Notes under the pieces: generated by a model
Database searches by the model: none
Told to the model about the DNA's origin: nothing
The model's input: the letters and a program-made list of their open reading frames with translations, nothing else
Part shown: positions 26,834-36,194 of the stretch, in pieces
How the letters are laid out: each line of letters opens with the position of its first letter
Numbering within the stretch: the stretch's first letter is position 1
NCBI RefSeq assembly: GCF_000018045.1
Contig: NC_009792.1
Coordinates: 1,736,001-1,800,000 of the forward strand
DNA length: 64,000 nt
Direction: 5' to 3'
DNA from: Citrobacter koseri ATCC BAA-895
GTDB lineage: Bacteria; Pseudomonadota; Gammaproteobacteria; Enterobacterales; Enterobacteriaceae
Translations under genes and position numbers: made by a program

Positions 26834-27226
26834 CTACAGAGCGCGGTAAGGGATTTGTAGATTGAACTGAGACCAGCCATCCGTTTCGCCAGCGGGAACA
26901 GCGGATACGGCGAAATAACTGAGTTTTCCGTCATCCTGGAATTCGAATAATTCACGGAGTTTGTCTGCTGTTTGAGTGATAAGCAGAGAGCCAGAACCAA
27001 CAGGGACGAAGATCTGAATGATGAGGACGCCGGTACGGTGAACAACCGGACCACCGCCGATTTCATTTGCTCCGGCCATGCCTGAAATGTTGGTGAAACG
27101 AGCCCAGATATCACGACCACTTGGATCAAATACGGGTCCGTTTGGATAATCCACGGCATCAGAGGCAATAGCCGTCTGCGCCGTCATGCGAGCAATGACA
27201 GCGTTACGAATTTCTGTGAGGGTCAT
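26834..27226 (-). CDS. Tail terminator-like protein
   Basis: 130 residues; begins TLTEIRNAVIARM and holds TGVLIIQIFVPVGSG, a pattern of the phage tail terminator/neck family that caps the tail tube (DUF4128-like). ATGA overlap with the upstream gene. Named by position (just before the tube gene) and general similarity. Confidence 0.7.
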   Translation of the reverse strand: MTLTEIRNAVIARMTAQTAIASDAVDYPNGPVFDPSGRDIWARFTNISGMAGANEIGGGPVVHRTGVLIIQIFVPVGSGSLLITQTADKLRELFEFQDDGKLSYFAVSAVPAGETDGWSQFNLQIPYRAL

Positions 27227-27774
27227 TTGTAGGCCTGTGTTACACCATTAAATGAAACCGCATAAACGCCTGCCGGTGCCTGCTTTGAGTGCCCGTTTTC
27301 AAGCGGTACGGAATAAGGAAGGTTTGACTGGATGTAGATGACCGAATAACTTGGCGCCGCAAGAATTGTCGACGTCCCGTTATTTATGGTGTTTGCACCG
27401 TTCGGGTCTGGCTCGCTTGGCACGTAATTGCTTGGAGAGCCAATGCTAACAAAATGCGATGCCCGAAAAGTTCCTGCTCGATATTCTGCGGGACGTTTTA
27501 TATCCATGCTGTCATTGACGCGGGCTTTCCTTTTAAGCCGTCCTGTTTTTGTCAGATTTTCGGGGTTAGAGAGCTGCGACTCATTCCACTCGCTTACCGC
27601 TTTGTTGTATTGAACTGCTGTCTGGTTTACAGCCCATATTTCAGGGTTACCGACCGGTGACCGAATAACGATCTCATTGAGCAACTGAATGGCTATAACG
27701 CGTTGCAGTTTTCCGACATCCTCTTCCACTTTGTCAGCGAACAATGCAGGGTCAAGACTCCAGGCCTTAGTCAT
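27223..27774 (-). CDS. Neck / head-tail joining protein, HK97 gp10-like position
   Basis: 183 residues from the ATG at 27774, which has GGAG 10-13 bases upstream and overlaps the stop of the 68-residue membrane gene. It ends with SNLPYSVPLENGHSKQAPAG, the 'Y-x-x-x-LE-G' pattern frequent in HK97 gp10-type neck proteins. The frame is open to 27828 but that part is not supported. Confidence 0.68.
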   Translation of the reverse strand: MTKAWSLDPALFADKVEEDVGKLQRVIAIQLLNEIVIRSPVGNPEIWAVNQTAVQYNKAVSEWNESQLSNPENLTKTGRLKRKARVNDSMDIKRPAEYRAGTFRASHFVSIGSPSNYVPSEPDPNGANTINNGTSTILAAPSYSVIYIQSNLPYSVPLENGHSKQAPAGVYAVSFNGVTQAYK

Positions 27775-27973
27775 CCCATACTCTCCGCCACTTGCAAAGA
27801 ATCCGTTCAGGCACGAACAGTACAGCAAAAATTAGCGGCCATAAAAGCACGGCGATTACACCATAAGTAGCCTTAAGCCATACCGAGCCACCATCCCTGA
27901 CGAGCAATACGGATACAAACTCGAAAAGACCGAGAGGCAGTCCGCAGATTAGATAAAGCAGAAGAAATTGCAT
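27767..27973 (-). CDS. Small two-span membrane protein in the neck gene cluster
   Basis: 68 residues: helices at about 2-24 and 33-55, then a basic tail (CKWRRVWDD). TAATG overlap with the previous gene suggests translational coupling. A membrane protein within head-tail joining genes is odd and I know no function for it. Confidence 0.6.
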   Translation of the reverse strand: MQFLLLYLICGLPLGLFEFVSVLLVRDGGSVWLKATYGVIAVLLWPLIFAVLFVPERILCKWRRVWDD

Positions 27974-28368
27974 TACACCCTCCGCAACTGAATGGAATAT
28001 GTTGCTTTCGCCGGATCGGTTCCTGCCGTAATGACTTTGTAGCGTTGCTGTTCGCCGGTAATCAGGTCTGGTGCAGTGATGATGTGATCGACTTTCGGTT
28101 CGTCGGTAACTTCATTCGTCAGCGCTGTTAATTTCAGGTCGCCGTGCAGGATATTGACGCCATCAATGCGGTTGAGGCTGTATTTCGACAGAACGCCACG
28201 CCCGGTGTAGGTCACTGTGGTTTCACCGCCTGTTTCCGTTACCGGGTCCCATCCGGTTTGGATGACGTAAGAGCCGGTAAAGTCGTTAACAGCGTCGGCA
28301 AGATCGTCATCGAACGCTGCGGCGATTTCGGTCTGAAGCTCGTCACGAATGCCCATGATGGACACCAT
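27973..28368 (-). CDS. Head-tail connector protein, unknown family
   Basis: About 131 residues, beta-rich, with GYVIQTG-like strands (GSYVIQTGWDPVTETGGETT) and an ending AKATYSIQLRRV. Starts are possible at 28368 or 28356; both overlap the preceding gene. Its place between the DnaT-like connector and gp10-like genes fits a head completion or stopper role. Confidence 0.6.
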   Translation of the reverse strand: MVSIMGIRDELQTEIAAAFDDDLADAVNDFTGSYVIQTGWDPVTETGGETTVTYTGRGVLSKYSLNRIDGVNILHGDLKLTALTNEVTDEPKVDHIITAPDLITGEQQRYKVITAGTDPAKATYSIQLRRV

Positions 28369-28594
28369 TGCATTGCCGGAACTCAACAGTGACTACACCA
28401 CGTAATTTTCGCGTATACACGTCGCCATTTCGTTTTGCCCGGAGTGGATGCGGAGCGAATTCGACAATCCCCTTTCTCTCATTCGCATAAACGACATGGT
28501 TTATTTGGTGCCCGTTCACGAATACATCGCGACGCCCACGGCCATCGCCGACGTAATGAATGTGTGGATTGATTGGTTCGATGATGCTTATCAC
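28343..28594 (-). CDS. Small virion-cluster protein, unknown function
   Basis: 83 residues, His-rich at the N-terminus (INPHIHYVGDGRGRRDVFVNG) and the end (CNGVHHGHS). It lies in the head-tail joining cluster with one-base spacing from the gene before it. Not recognised. Confidence 0.6.
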   Translation of the reverse strand: MISIIEPINPHIHYVGDGRGRRDVFVNGHQINHVVYANERKGIVEFAPHPLRAKRNGDVYTRKLRGVVTVEFRQCNGVHHGHS

Positions 28595-28595
28595 G

Positions 28596-29006
28596 TTACC
28601 CCCTCACCAGCCTGATTTGTGACTGATTGACGCCATATGGCTTGAGCATCGCCATCGCCAGTTGCAGATCGGAATCAAGAAGCGCAGTGCTATTAACCGC
28701 AAGTTCAGCGAATGTCTTTGATACGCTCACGCCGTCAGCATCAACGGAATTGCTCAGCAAAGAACCAGAGTTTGTTTTCTGCTGATACAGCCCGCCATTT
28801 GCTGCCGCCTGCGCCGCATATGCGCCAGCCTGCTTCACGTCATCAGGGATAATGATTTCGTGGGTATTTTTGTCACATGGTAATTTCAGGCCAAGACCAT
28901 TCATCCAGGCGTTAGCCATCAGTACCGATTTTGATTTTTTACTGGCATCAGTCCAGTCAGCACCGAGTATCTGATCAACGTCCGCCACCGTGATGTAGGT
29001 GATCAT
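28596..29006 (-). CDS. Head-tail adaptor, DnaT-like/gp6-like family
   Basis: 136 residues, beginning YITVADVDQILGADW and rich in helices (AGAYAAQAAANGGLYQ, AELAVNSTALLDSDLQLAMAML). Phage proteins of this kind are annotated as DnaT-like ssDNA-binding but lie at the adaptor position after the capsid gene. The adaptor role is inferred from position. Confidence 0.7.
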   Translation of the reverse strand: MITYITVADVDQILGADWTDASKKSKSVLMANAWMNGLGLKLPCDKNTHEIIIPDDVKQAGAYAAQAAANGGLYQQKTNSGSLLSNSVDADGVSVSKTFAELAVNSTALLDSDLQLAMAMLKPYGVNQSQIRLVRG

Positions 29007-29009
29007 GAA

Positions 29010-29303
<294 letters not shown>

Positions 29304-29350
29304 AAGCCCTCCAAAGGAAAAGGGGCCGAAGCCCCTTGTGTGTGATGGTG

Positions 29351-30487
29351 TTAGCCCAGAAGCATTACTGCGTGGGCTGGTTTGATGGAAGCCACGCCCC
29401 ACGCCAGGCCAACTTCATAACGCACCTGACGGTACTGACGATACAGCGCGATCTGGAAGGTGATACCGGAAACTGGGTCGGTGACATTCATCACGTCATC
29501 AGCGGTGTCACCACCTTCCGGCATCGCCGGGGTACGAGAAGCCAGCAGAAATGCGTTGCGGTCAAACGCCATATTTGCAGTGAAACCACCGACTACAGTG
29601 ATAGCAACGCCGTCTGCCAGGTCCTGACGCAGCCCCGGTGCTGCCAGGGTGATAGTGGTAGCGGTCGCAGCAGCAACGACATACTGGTTATCGTCACCAG
29701 CGAAAGTCACAAGCTGGCCCGCAGCAATAGCACCCGTGCCGGTATCAATGGCAATAAGGATATCGCCTTCGGACTTGGCGCCATTCACCAGGTAACCAGC
29801 AGCTGTAGCGGCAGCAGCGCGCTTAACTCCAGCAGAACTGTGGATATTGAAGCCCTGCAGACGCCCCAGAACACCCTCACGCAGCAATTGTTCAGTCCCG
29901 GCTTCATTGACTTTGAACAGAACCGATTGCTTACCACGCATGTTGGCAATGGCGTCAGAATCAAGAACCATCTGCAGGTTAGTCGTCGGAGAGCCATTTT
30001 GTTCCAGAACTTTTCGGGTGTTTGCCGCGTCGGAAAGATCATCTTTGATGCCAAACGGGGTAGTGCCAGCAGTACCAACAGCGCGTGATGTACCGTAATA
30101 AAGTGCCCCCAGATCGGAGTCAACTTCGTTAGACAACGCGCGGAATGCCTGGGTGAACTGGTCGGCTAGGATAGTGTTGTAAGTACCTGCCGGGCCGAGA
30201 GCCAGTTGTTCTTCACCGTTCCATTTGACCGGTGCCATTTTGGATTTGGTAATTTTTACATCGACAGTGCCAATGTTCTGATCACCAGTATTCGGCGCAG
30301 ACGGCCCCGGTACGATATCCTCGGTAACTGCTTCCGGTGCGACCGGCGCAGTTACTGTCTGCCCCTTCGCCGCTGCGTCTGCTTTGGTATTGCGCGCGAC
30401 GGCAGGAATAAACCCCACCTGCTCACGAGAAACGATATCCAGAGCGGTATAGATAGTCGGGATCAACCCGGTCAGTGTATTCGACAT
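29351..30487 (-). CDS. Major capsid protein, P22-coat family
   Basis: 378 residues. The N-terminus SNTLTGLIPTIYTALDIVSR and later GTTPFGIKDDLSDAANTRK are characteristic of the capsid family annotated as P22-type coat. An insertion-like beta domain (about 230-310, GTGAIAAGQLVTFAGDDNQ) is followed by MAFDRNAFLLASRTP. Preceded by the scaffold gene, as expected for a procapsid-forming phage. Confidence 0.85.
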   Translation of the reverse strand: MSNTLTGLIPTIYTALDIVSREQVGFIPAVARNTKADAAAKGQTVTAPVAPEAVTEDIVPGPSAPNTGDQNIGTVDVKITKSKMAPVKWNGEEQLALGPAGTYNTILADQFTQAFRALSNEVDSDLGALYYGTSRAVGTAGTTPFGIKDDLSDAANTRKVLEQNGSPTTNLQMVLDSDAIANMRGKQSVLFKVNEAGTEQLLREGVLGRLQGFNIHSSAGVKRAAAATAAGYLVNGAKSEGDILIAIDTGTGAIAAGQLVTFAGDDNQYVVAAATATTITLAAPGLRQDLADGVAITVVGGFTANMAFDRNAFLLASRTPAMPEGGDTADDVMNVTDPVSGITFQIALYRQYRQVRYEVGLAWGVASIKPAHAVMLLG

Positions 30488-30573
30488 GATTCATTTTTCC
30501 TTAGAGATAGATTTGGGTTGGTTGAGCTATCCAGCTCTGGCGCCAGCCACCATCCGGAAGCTGGCAAATGCAG

Positions 30574-31338
30574 TTAGTCGACGATGGTGATACCGTCTTT
30601 GAGGGCTGTCTGTTTCCCGGTCTGATCCAGAGAATCGAATGCTGAGCGTTTCATTGTTTTCTGCCCGGCATCGTGTTGAGTCGTTCGTGAACCACCGCCG
30701 TTATTGCCACTGGCTTTCAGGATGTGGTCTTTTTGCGGGTACTGCTCTACCAGGAACTCCAGCGCTTCATCGAATGAGGCCAGTTCGCCCGGTTTAGAGC
30801 GGGAATAAATTTTGTTGCCGGTGCCGTCATAGGCGACAACTTTACCCTCTTCGACTTTAAACGACTGCCCGAAGCGGGCCTGAAGCAGATCGGCAGGGAT
30901 GGCGATTTTATCGGTGATAAATTTGGAGCCGGTAAAACTACCGCCGATCATCGAATCGTACAGTTGACCTTCCAGCGTTTTACTTTTGTTGTTGGCCTCA
31001 TCCAGTTGCGCCTGGAATGATTTGGTGATTTCGGCTTTCACCTGGTCAACTGCGCCAGCATCGATCAGTTTTTTCTGGTCGATTTTGGTCATCATTTCGA
31101 TTGCTTCGAGCGCCTTTTTAGGGTCTTCAATCCCTGAGAAAGCAGCAAGTTTTGTTTCAACGGCTTCTTTGGCTTCGCGATGGGATTTAGCCTCGCCATT
31201 CAGCGCCGAGATTTTGCTGACAGCCTGAGCGGCATCGAAGCCAATTTCTTTCCCGTCGTCATGCACGTAAACCGGCAGACCATTAGCATCGACTTCTGCG
31301 TAGTGCTTACCATTTACTTCAACTGTCTTCAGTTTCAT
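30574..31338 (-). CDS. Capsid scaffolding protein
   Basis: 254 residues from the ATG at 31338, which has AAAGGT upstream. Highly charged with a central coiled coil (EAKSHREAKEAVETKLAAF, QAQLDEANNKSKTLEGQL) and a basic C-terminal part (QKTMKRSAFDSLDQ), the architecture of scaffolds that fill the procapsid. Lies directly before the coat gene. Confidence 0.8.
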   Translation of the reverse strand: MKLKTVEVNGKHYAEVDANGLPVYVHDDGKEIGFDAAQAVSKISALNGEAKSHREAKEAVETKLAAFSGIEDPKKALEAIEMMTKIDQKKLIDAGAVDQVKAEITKSFQAQLDEANNKSKTLEGQLYDSMIGGSFTGSKFITDKIAIPADLLQARFGQSFKVEEGKVVAYDGTGNKIYSRSKPGELASFDEALEFLVEQYPQKDHILKASGNNGGGSRTTQHDAGQKTMKRSAFDSLDQTGKQTALKDGITIVD

Positions 31339-31399
31339 GTTGTTACCTTTGATTTGGTCATCCGACCGTTGCACCGCTCACCATCCGGATTGCGGCCAT

Positions 31400-31423
31400 A
31401 AAAAAGGCCGCCCGGAGGCAGCC
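31400..31423 (-). terminator. Rho-independent terminator before the scaffold gene
   Basis: On the minus strand GGCTGCC-TCCG-GGCGGCC followed by TTTTTT, between the 37-aa gene and the scaffold gene. With the next hairpin it forms a tandem block within the late operon. Confidence 0.75.
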
Positions 31424-31443
31424 TGTTGTGAATTTCAGATAAT

Positions 31444-31465
31444 AAAAAAGGCCGCCTTAGCGACC
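31444..31465 (-). terminator. Second terminator overlapping the end of the 37-aa gene
   Basis: Minus strand GGTCGC-TAAG-GCGGCC followed by TTTTTT; the loop contains the stop codon of the small gene at 31457. Confidence 0.65.
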
Positions 31466-31570
31466 TTTCTTTTTGTATTCCCGTTCGAATTTCCACATTT
31501 CATAAATTGAACGACTGGATATAACTATTGCAACCAGACCTAAGGCTATTGTGATTAACTGGATAATCAT
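31457..31570 (-). CDS. 37-aa single-span membrane peptide
   Basis: The ATG at 31570 follows an ideal AGGAGGTGATA ribosome site. The peptide has one hydrophobic span (IIQLITIALGLVAIVISS) and a basic tail (FEREYKKKGR). It lies between the minor head protein gene and the scaffold gene and is followed by two terminators. Function unknown; the ribosome site makes translation very likely. Confidence 0.7.
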   Translation of the reverse strand: MIIQLITIALGLVAIVISSRSIYEMWKFEREYKKKGR

Positions 31571-31599
31571 TATCACCTCCTGTTGGTCTAAATAAGATA

Positions 31600-32712
31600 T
31601 CACAACCCCGCCTCTTTAAACGCCTGTGCGTCACGTTCCCGCAACTGCGCCAGCGTCAGCCATTCGCCTTTATCGGTGTAGAACTCATCAGGAGACATAC
31701 CACCATCACGAATCAACCGGGCGCGCTTCTCGCCAACGATTTGCTTCTGGCGATCGAACGACTGACGCGAGAACCATTCCTGATAGTTGGTATCGCCAGG
31801 CACAACACCATCCATACTGGCGCGTTCCGCTGGCGGGATATCGCGAACATCGATACCCAACTCTTTCGCTGATTTGAGGATGAAGGTTTCAGTGGAACGG
31901 CAGCAGAAATGAATTTTCCCTGGCCCCTGCAAATAAGGAATCTTATGACCGATTGGCTTATTTTCCAGCGTGTACTTAAGGCGGTCGCGAATCCTGCACA
32001 TCTGCGTCGTTCGGTTGTCCAGGGTGGAAAGCCACTGCTTACCCTTCATCAGGTCGTTATTGGCGTCAGCAAAGCTGTTACGCGCCGTCGCCGCAAGGTG
32101 CCCCACTGCCGTTTTCGCGGTGCTGGCGGCATTGGCGCGACTCATCTGTAACGCGCCATCCTGATAGCCGCGATTAGCGTGACCGCGAACCTTGCGCGCT
32201 ATCTGCTCGTTCGTATCTCCCAGCAAAAAACCCTGTCGAACTGCGTTACTGATGCGGTTGAGGCGATCCGCTTCGAGATTTGAGGCCCACTCACTGAGCA
32301 GTCGCCCCTGAAATGGCTGCGCCATTGCCGCAGCATAAACAGCGTCTGGAGAGATACCCACCAGCGGATGAACGTCGGTCACGAACTCCGGCAACAGCGC
32401 GTCAAAGAGACTCAACTGATACCCCGCCTCATGTTGCGCCAGGTCATTCAGTTCAGTAGACAGGCTGGAAAACATGCCGTTTATCGCAGTGCGGTTAATT
32501 TCCCGCACGCTCGCCAGCAGCGCTTCAAGACGCGTGACCGTAAAGCTGTTCGGCTCTATGCCATCCATCGCCACCAGCAGGCGCGCTGTCAACTCAGCAT
32601 CACTTTCGTTGAGCAGCTTCACCATCCTGTTGGCAACGCCGGTACTGTAACGACTAATCCAGATAGCGTGCGCTATGGACTCATCACGCAGTTGTTCGTT
32701 AACCGTCGCCAT
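31600..32712 (-). CDS. Minor head protein, Mu gpF/SPP1 gp7-like
   Basis: 370 residues. The C-terminal half has QWLSTLDNRTTQMCRIRDRL and KIHFCCRSTETF, the Cys/His-containing core of the phage Mu F-like head morphogenesis domain. Overlaps the portal gene by 14 bases, the typical partner. Thought to be injected or to sit at the portal vertex. Confidence 0.85.
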   Translation of the reverse strand: MATVNEQLRDESIAHAIWISRYSTGVANRMVKLLNESDAELTARLLVAMDGIEPNSFTVTRLEALLASVREINRTAINGMFSSLSTELNDLAQHEAGYQLSLFDALLPEFVTDVHPLVGISPDAVYAAAMAQPFQGRLLSEWASNLEADRLNRISNAVRQGFLLGDTNEQIARKVRGHANRGYQDGALQMSRANAASTAKTAVGHLAATARNSFADANNDLMKGKQWLSTLDNRTTQMCRIRDRLKYTLENKPIGHKIPYLQGPGKIHFCCRSTETFILKSAKELGIDVRDIPPAERASMDGVVPGDTNYQEWFSRQSFDRQKQIVGEKRARLIRDGGMSPDEFYTDKGEWLTLAQLRERDAQAFKEAGL

Positions 32713-34102
32713 TGTTACCGCCCATCAACGTTACCTGCTGGTTTTTCAGCTCGTCGATAACCTCTTCCGGTTTCGCGTCAGGGTCGATGAATTTTAGCGC
32801 CTGAAGCACGCGAACGGCATCAACCTGGCGGATGTCGCCCCCCTGTCGCAGGGACTGAACGGCCATAGCAGCAGATGAATCGAACGTCTGAGCAGTAACA
32901 TCCAGTTCGGTGCGCACATCAACATTGCCGCCATCACTTTCACCAATCCACTGAGCCATGATTTGCAGAATGTTATCAAGTGCATCCTCCAGAGAACTCG
33001 CCATGGTGTACAGTGGCGAGTTTTCCTGCATATGCTCTTCATGCGTCTGGTCGTCAGATTTTGTTGATGTGTTTTCTGCGCGCAGCAGTTTCGCACCCGC
33101 CTGGCGCATCTGATTTTCCAGATCATCCAGCGATGTTTTGCCGGATTCAATGGCAGCGCCGGTGTGCTCGGTGTATTCCATACCCTGCTTTGCGCGGTCG
33201 CTGAATTTAGTAGCGCTGGATGAGCCAATGACCAGTTCCTGATCGTCTTCCAGACCAAAAACTGACAGAAGCGGCACACGCACAACATGAAGAATGTTGT
33301 CCTGCTCACTCTGGCTTTGCCAGTGCTTGATATTCAGCAATGCCAGATTCAACAGCGGCGGAGAACCGCGCATAAACCCGGTTTTCTTGGTGTAGAGCGT
33401 TACAAGGGTAATATCGTCGCGACTGGTTTCCCACTCTTCATAAAGAGTCCAGGTGGATTCCCCACCATCACCTTTGTTACGGCGCCAGATTTCCACTTTA
33501 CGCGGCATGATGTGGCGGATCTGCTCAACTTTGGTTTGCCCGAAGTCGTCACCATCCACGACAATGACTTCTTTTACGCGTAACTCAGTGAGCACAACTT
33601 TTCCGCTGACAACCTTTGATTTCCAGCCGATCACCTGCCGAGGATTAAGCATCGTTACATACGGTCGACCACCAGCAGCCTGCTCGTCAGCTTTTGTGCG
33701 GATTTCTTCGGCGTTTGTGCGCGGGTAATCCACCAGTGCATGTGCGAGACCATACTGAAACGCCAGGCTAAAGAATTGCTGCGCCCAGACATCAAGGCGA
33801 CTGCCTTCCATATCGATGTTTTCGGCATAATCTTTGATTTTTTCCGGCGTTTTTTCGCTTAACACTGTTGGCTCAGCAAATACGCGCCCGGTATTTTGCT
33901 TAATGCTTTCTTCGTAGGCCGGGAGCAGCGTCGCAACAGACAGGCGTTTCTTATAGTCCTCTTTGTCCTCGCGCGGCCAGCGAGGTAGGTAGGCTTCGCC
34001 CTGCCGGCGCATTTCCAGCGTGCCGCCCATCAGTGCATCGTTAATGTCCCACGCCTCAACCATGTCGTTATAGTCGAGGTTGGGTGTCGAAATATCTGGC
34101 AT
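32699..34102 (-). CDS. Portal protein, DUF4055 family
   Basis: 467 residues beginning DISTPNLDYNDMVEAWDIND with RRQGEAYLPRWPREDKEDYKKRL, characteristic of DUF4055 portals. The portal forms the dodecameric DNA channel. Three bases after terL. Confidence 0.85.
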   Translation of the reverse strand: MPDISTPNLDYNDMVEAWDINDALMGGTLEMRRQGEAYLPRWPREDKEDYKKRLSVATLLPAYEESIKQNTGRVFAEPTVLSEKTPEKIKDYAENIDMEGSRLDVWAQQFFSLAFQYGLAHALVDYPRTNAEEIRTKADEQAAGGRPYVTMLNPRQVIGWKSKVVSGKVVLTELRVKEVIVVDGDDFGQTKVEQIRHIMPRKVEIWRRNKGDGGESTWTLYEEWETSRDDITLVTLYTKKTGFMRGSPPLLNLALLNIKHWQSQSEQDNILHVVRVPLLSVFGLEDDQELVIGSSSATKFSDRAKQGMEYTEHTGAAIESGKTSLDDLENQMRQAGAKLLRAENTSTKSDDQTHEEHMQENSPLYTMASSLEDALDNILQIMAQWIGESDGGNVDVRTELDVTAQTFDSSAAMAVQSLRQGGDIRQVDAVRVLQALKFIDPDAKPEEVIDELKNQQVTLMGGNNGDG

Positions 34103-34105
34103 GGT

Positions 34106-35677
34106 TTACATCCGAAGTTTGGTGACTTTGCCGACTTTCTTCGGCGGTGAATGCAGAACTTCATAACGAGTTCCGTCCCAGTCGTGATCTTCCTGTTGCG
34201 TGTCAACGTCATCAGGGTTTTTGCTGTCGCGGACGAGTACAGGAATACGGCTTATCCAGCCACGGCAGTAATCAAAAACATAAAACGCAGGTTTTTCTGG
34301 TATCCCGGATTCCAGTTTTTTACCTTCGACAACCGCCTCCAGCATGTCGGCAAACAATGCGGCGCCATTAACGCGAGAGCCGGGCTTTTTGTTGGCCTCA
34401 ACCCATTTAACGCCCTGCACTTCCATTTTCTGAGCGATTGAAAGTTCATCATCGCCAGTGTTGTAGATCGCGCTGTCGGCCGGGCCGGGAACAACCTTTT
34501 TGCAGATACCCGGCATAATGTTGAGTTGTCCCTGAGTGACGCCATCGAGTTTTATCTCATCAGGTTCGTCAACTTCCTGGCCTGTTAGCCGCTTATCAAT
34601 CCACGCAACGCCTTTTGCGACGTTGGTAGATGACATGTTCAGCCCTTTATTCAGTTCGTCAGGCGGGCAACCGTACCACTCGCCAATCAGAATCAGAGAC
34701 CCGGCGGGCGGGCAGAATTGACGCCCATCCGGCAGCGTCGCGACAGTGCCATCCGTGCGAGCCCACCAGAGATTAGAGAACGGCTTCGACTCACCCCAGT
34801 CATGGGAACGGTCAACGGTCCAGCTATCCGGTATGCGGAACGGCTTAATGACGTGAAGCGCCTCACTCCATAGATGGTCAAAGCGTCCGCCACTGGTAAC
34901 ATCCCACGAACCCTCTACCCATGCCTTGCGGCGGTTCGGGTCTTTGATGGACATCAGCGTTGCTATGTACTGCGGATCCAGATACGGGTTCTCTTTGAAA
35001 GAACCGTGTATCGCGACGCGGGTTAACGTGATCTCTTCTTCCCGCTCGGTTTGAGGGTTGAACACTAATTGTTTGTGACGCTGTACAGTTCCGCGCGGTG
35101 CCGGTTCGATAAATCGTTTTTTTACCCAGGTGTGACCGATGCCAAATGGGTTTGTCGTGCTGAATACTTCGAGTGGGATCGGTTTTAGCAACGATCCATC
35201 TTTTCGCGGATAGTCTTCAGGCCGGAACGATGAGCGGCGACACGAAAACATTGCTTCGTAGAAATCTGAGTTAGGTTGTTTGGTCAGCTCGTTAAAGCCG
35301 ATAAACGGAAATTCCTGCCCGTGGAAGTTCCAGTAATCATCAGCTTCGCTTCCGAACCGGAACAGCAGTTCTTCACCAGTAGGCCACACCCATCGCAATT
35401 CACTCGCGGACCGAAGAAAATTTGCCCCGTCGCCGAACAGGTTATACATACGCTTAGACTGCGTGATGATGTCTGCCAGGTTCTTATACTCAGTGTCAAA
35501 AATGACACCGCGCCAGAATGAACCATAACCGACACCGACATTACGGCGAAAACGCGCCAACTGCGCAGCGGTTTTGCCTGGTCCGCGCGTTCCCTCGTAG
35601 AGGATCTCATTACATGGGCAACTCAGCGAAAGAGACTGTGATCCGGGCAGAGGCTTCCATACAGCCTTGTAATTCAT
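34106..35677 (-). CDS. terL: Terminase large subunit
   Basis: 523 residues. Walker A GTRGPGKT at 29-36, a hydrophobic Walker-B-like strand before the acidic residue around 125, and a C-terminal nuclease region with DWGESKPFSNLWWA and the later PADSAIY. The motor that cuts and packages DNA. ATGA overlap with terS. Confidence 0.93.
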   Translation of the reverse strand: MNYKAVWKPLPGSQSLSLSCPCNEILYEGTRGPGKTAAQLARFRRNVGVGYGSFWRGVIFDTEYKNLADIITQSKRMYNLFGDGANFLRSASELRWVWPTGEELLFRFGSEADDYWNFHGQEFPFIGFNELTKQPNSDFYEAMFSCRRSSFRPEDYPRKDGSLLKPIPLEVFSTTNPFGIGHTWVKKRFIEPAPRGTVQRHKQLVFNPQTEREEEITLTRVAIHGSFKENPYLDPQYIATLMSIKDPNRRKAWVEGSWDVTSGGRFDHLWSEALHVIKPFRIPDSWTVDRSHDWGESKPFSNLWWARTDGTVATLPDGRQFCPPAGSLILIGEWYGCPPDELNKGLNMSSTNVAKGVAWIDKRLTGQEVDEPDEIKLDGVTQGQLNIMPGICKKVVPGPADSAIYNTGDDELSIAQKMEVQGVKWVEANKKPGSRVNGAALFADMLEAVVEGKKLESGIPEKPAFYVFDYCRGWISRIPVLVRDSKNPDDVDTQQEDHDWDGTRYEVLHSPPKKVGKVTKLRM

Positions 35678-36162
35678 CCACCAAGAACCTCATTTTGTTG
35701 TTTCTGCGCAGCAGCTTCCCAGTCGTCAACGTTGTCACAGGATGGGACGGGCATAACGTTGTGAGTCGATATAACGTTCTGTTCAACCTTTTGCTTGTTG
35801 GTATAAACGTCACCGACCTCTTTCGCAGCCTGTTCGAGAAGCTGGGCCGTCATGCCGAGGTTTTTCATGTTCTCGGCGGTCACAGACATTCGTTGCAGTA
35901 CGCGAAGCCGATAAGCCTTATTAGCAATCGGGATTTCTGCAATTTCCGTCTGGAAGCGCTCGCGGGTTTCGTTGAACATCTCCACCCATTTTTTCGCCAG
36001 GCCTTTGCCGTTAGCTTTTGTCGGGTCGTGGGATTCAACCTGCTGACGGGGGATCGTGATGCCGAATTCTTTTTTGACAGCCTCCACAACCTGAGAAGGG
36101 GTGTCGAAGCACGCAAGCGATTGAACGATGAAGGCTTTGACCTCACCTTTTAATGCCGCCAT
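35674..36162 (-). CDS. terS: Terminase small subunit, DUF2280 family
   Basis: 162 residues, beginning AALKGEVKAFIVQSLACFDTP; an HTH-like region (PSQVVEAVKKEFGITIPRQQ) is followed by a helical oligomerisation part. It recognises the packaging site. Whether packaging is by cos or pac cannot be read here. Confidence 0.85.
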   Translation of the reverse strand: MAALKGEVKAFIVQSLACFDTPSQVVEAVKKEFGITIPRQQVESHDPTKANGKGLAKKWVEMFNETRERFQTEIAEIPIANKAYRLRVLQRMSVTAENMKNLGMTAQLLEQAAKEVGDVYTNKQKVEQNVISTHNVMPVPSCDNVDDWEAAAQKQQNEVLGG

Positions 36163-36194
36163 AGCTTACCTGCCCGTCATAATCAGTCATAAAA

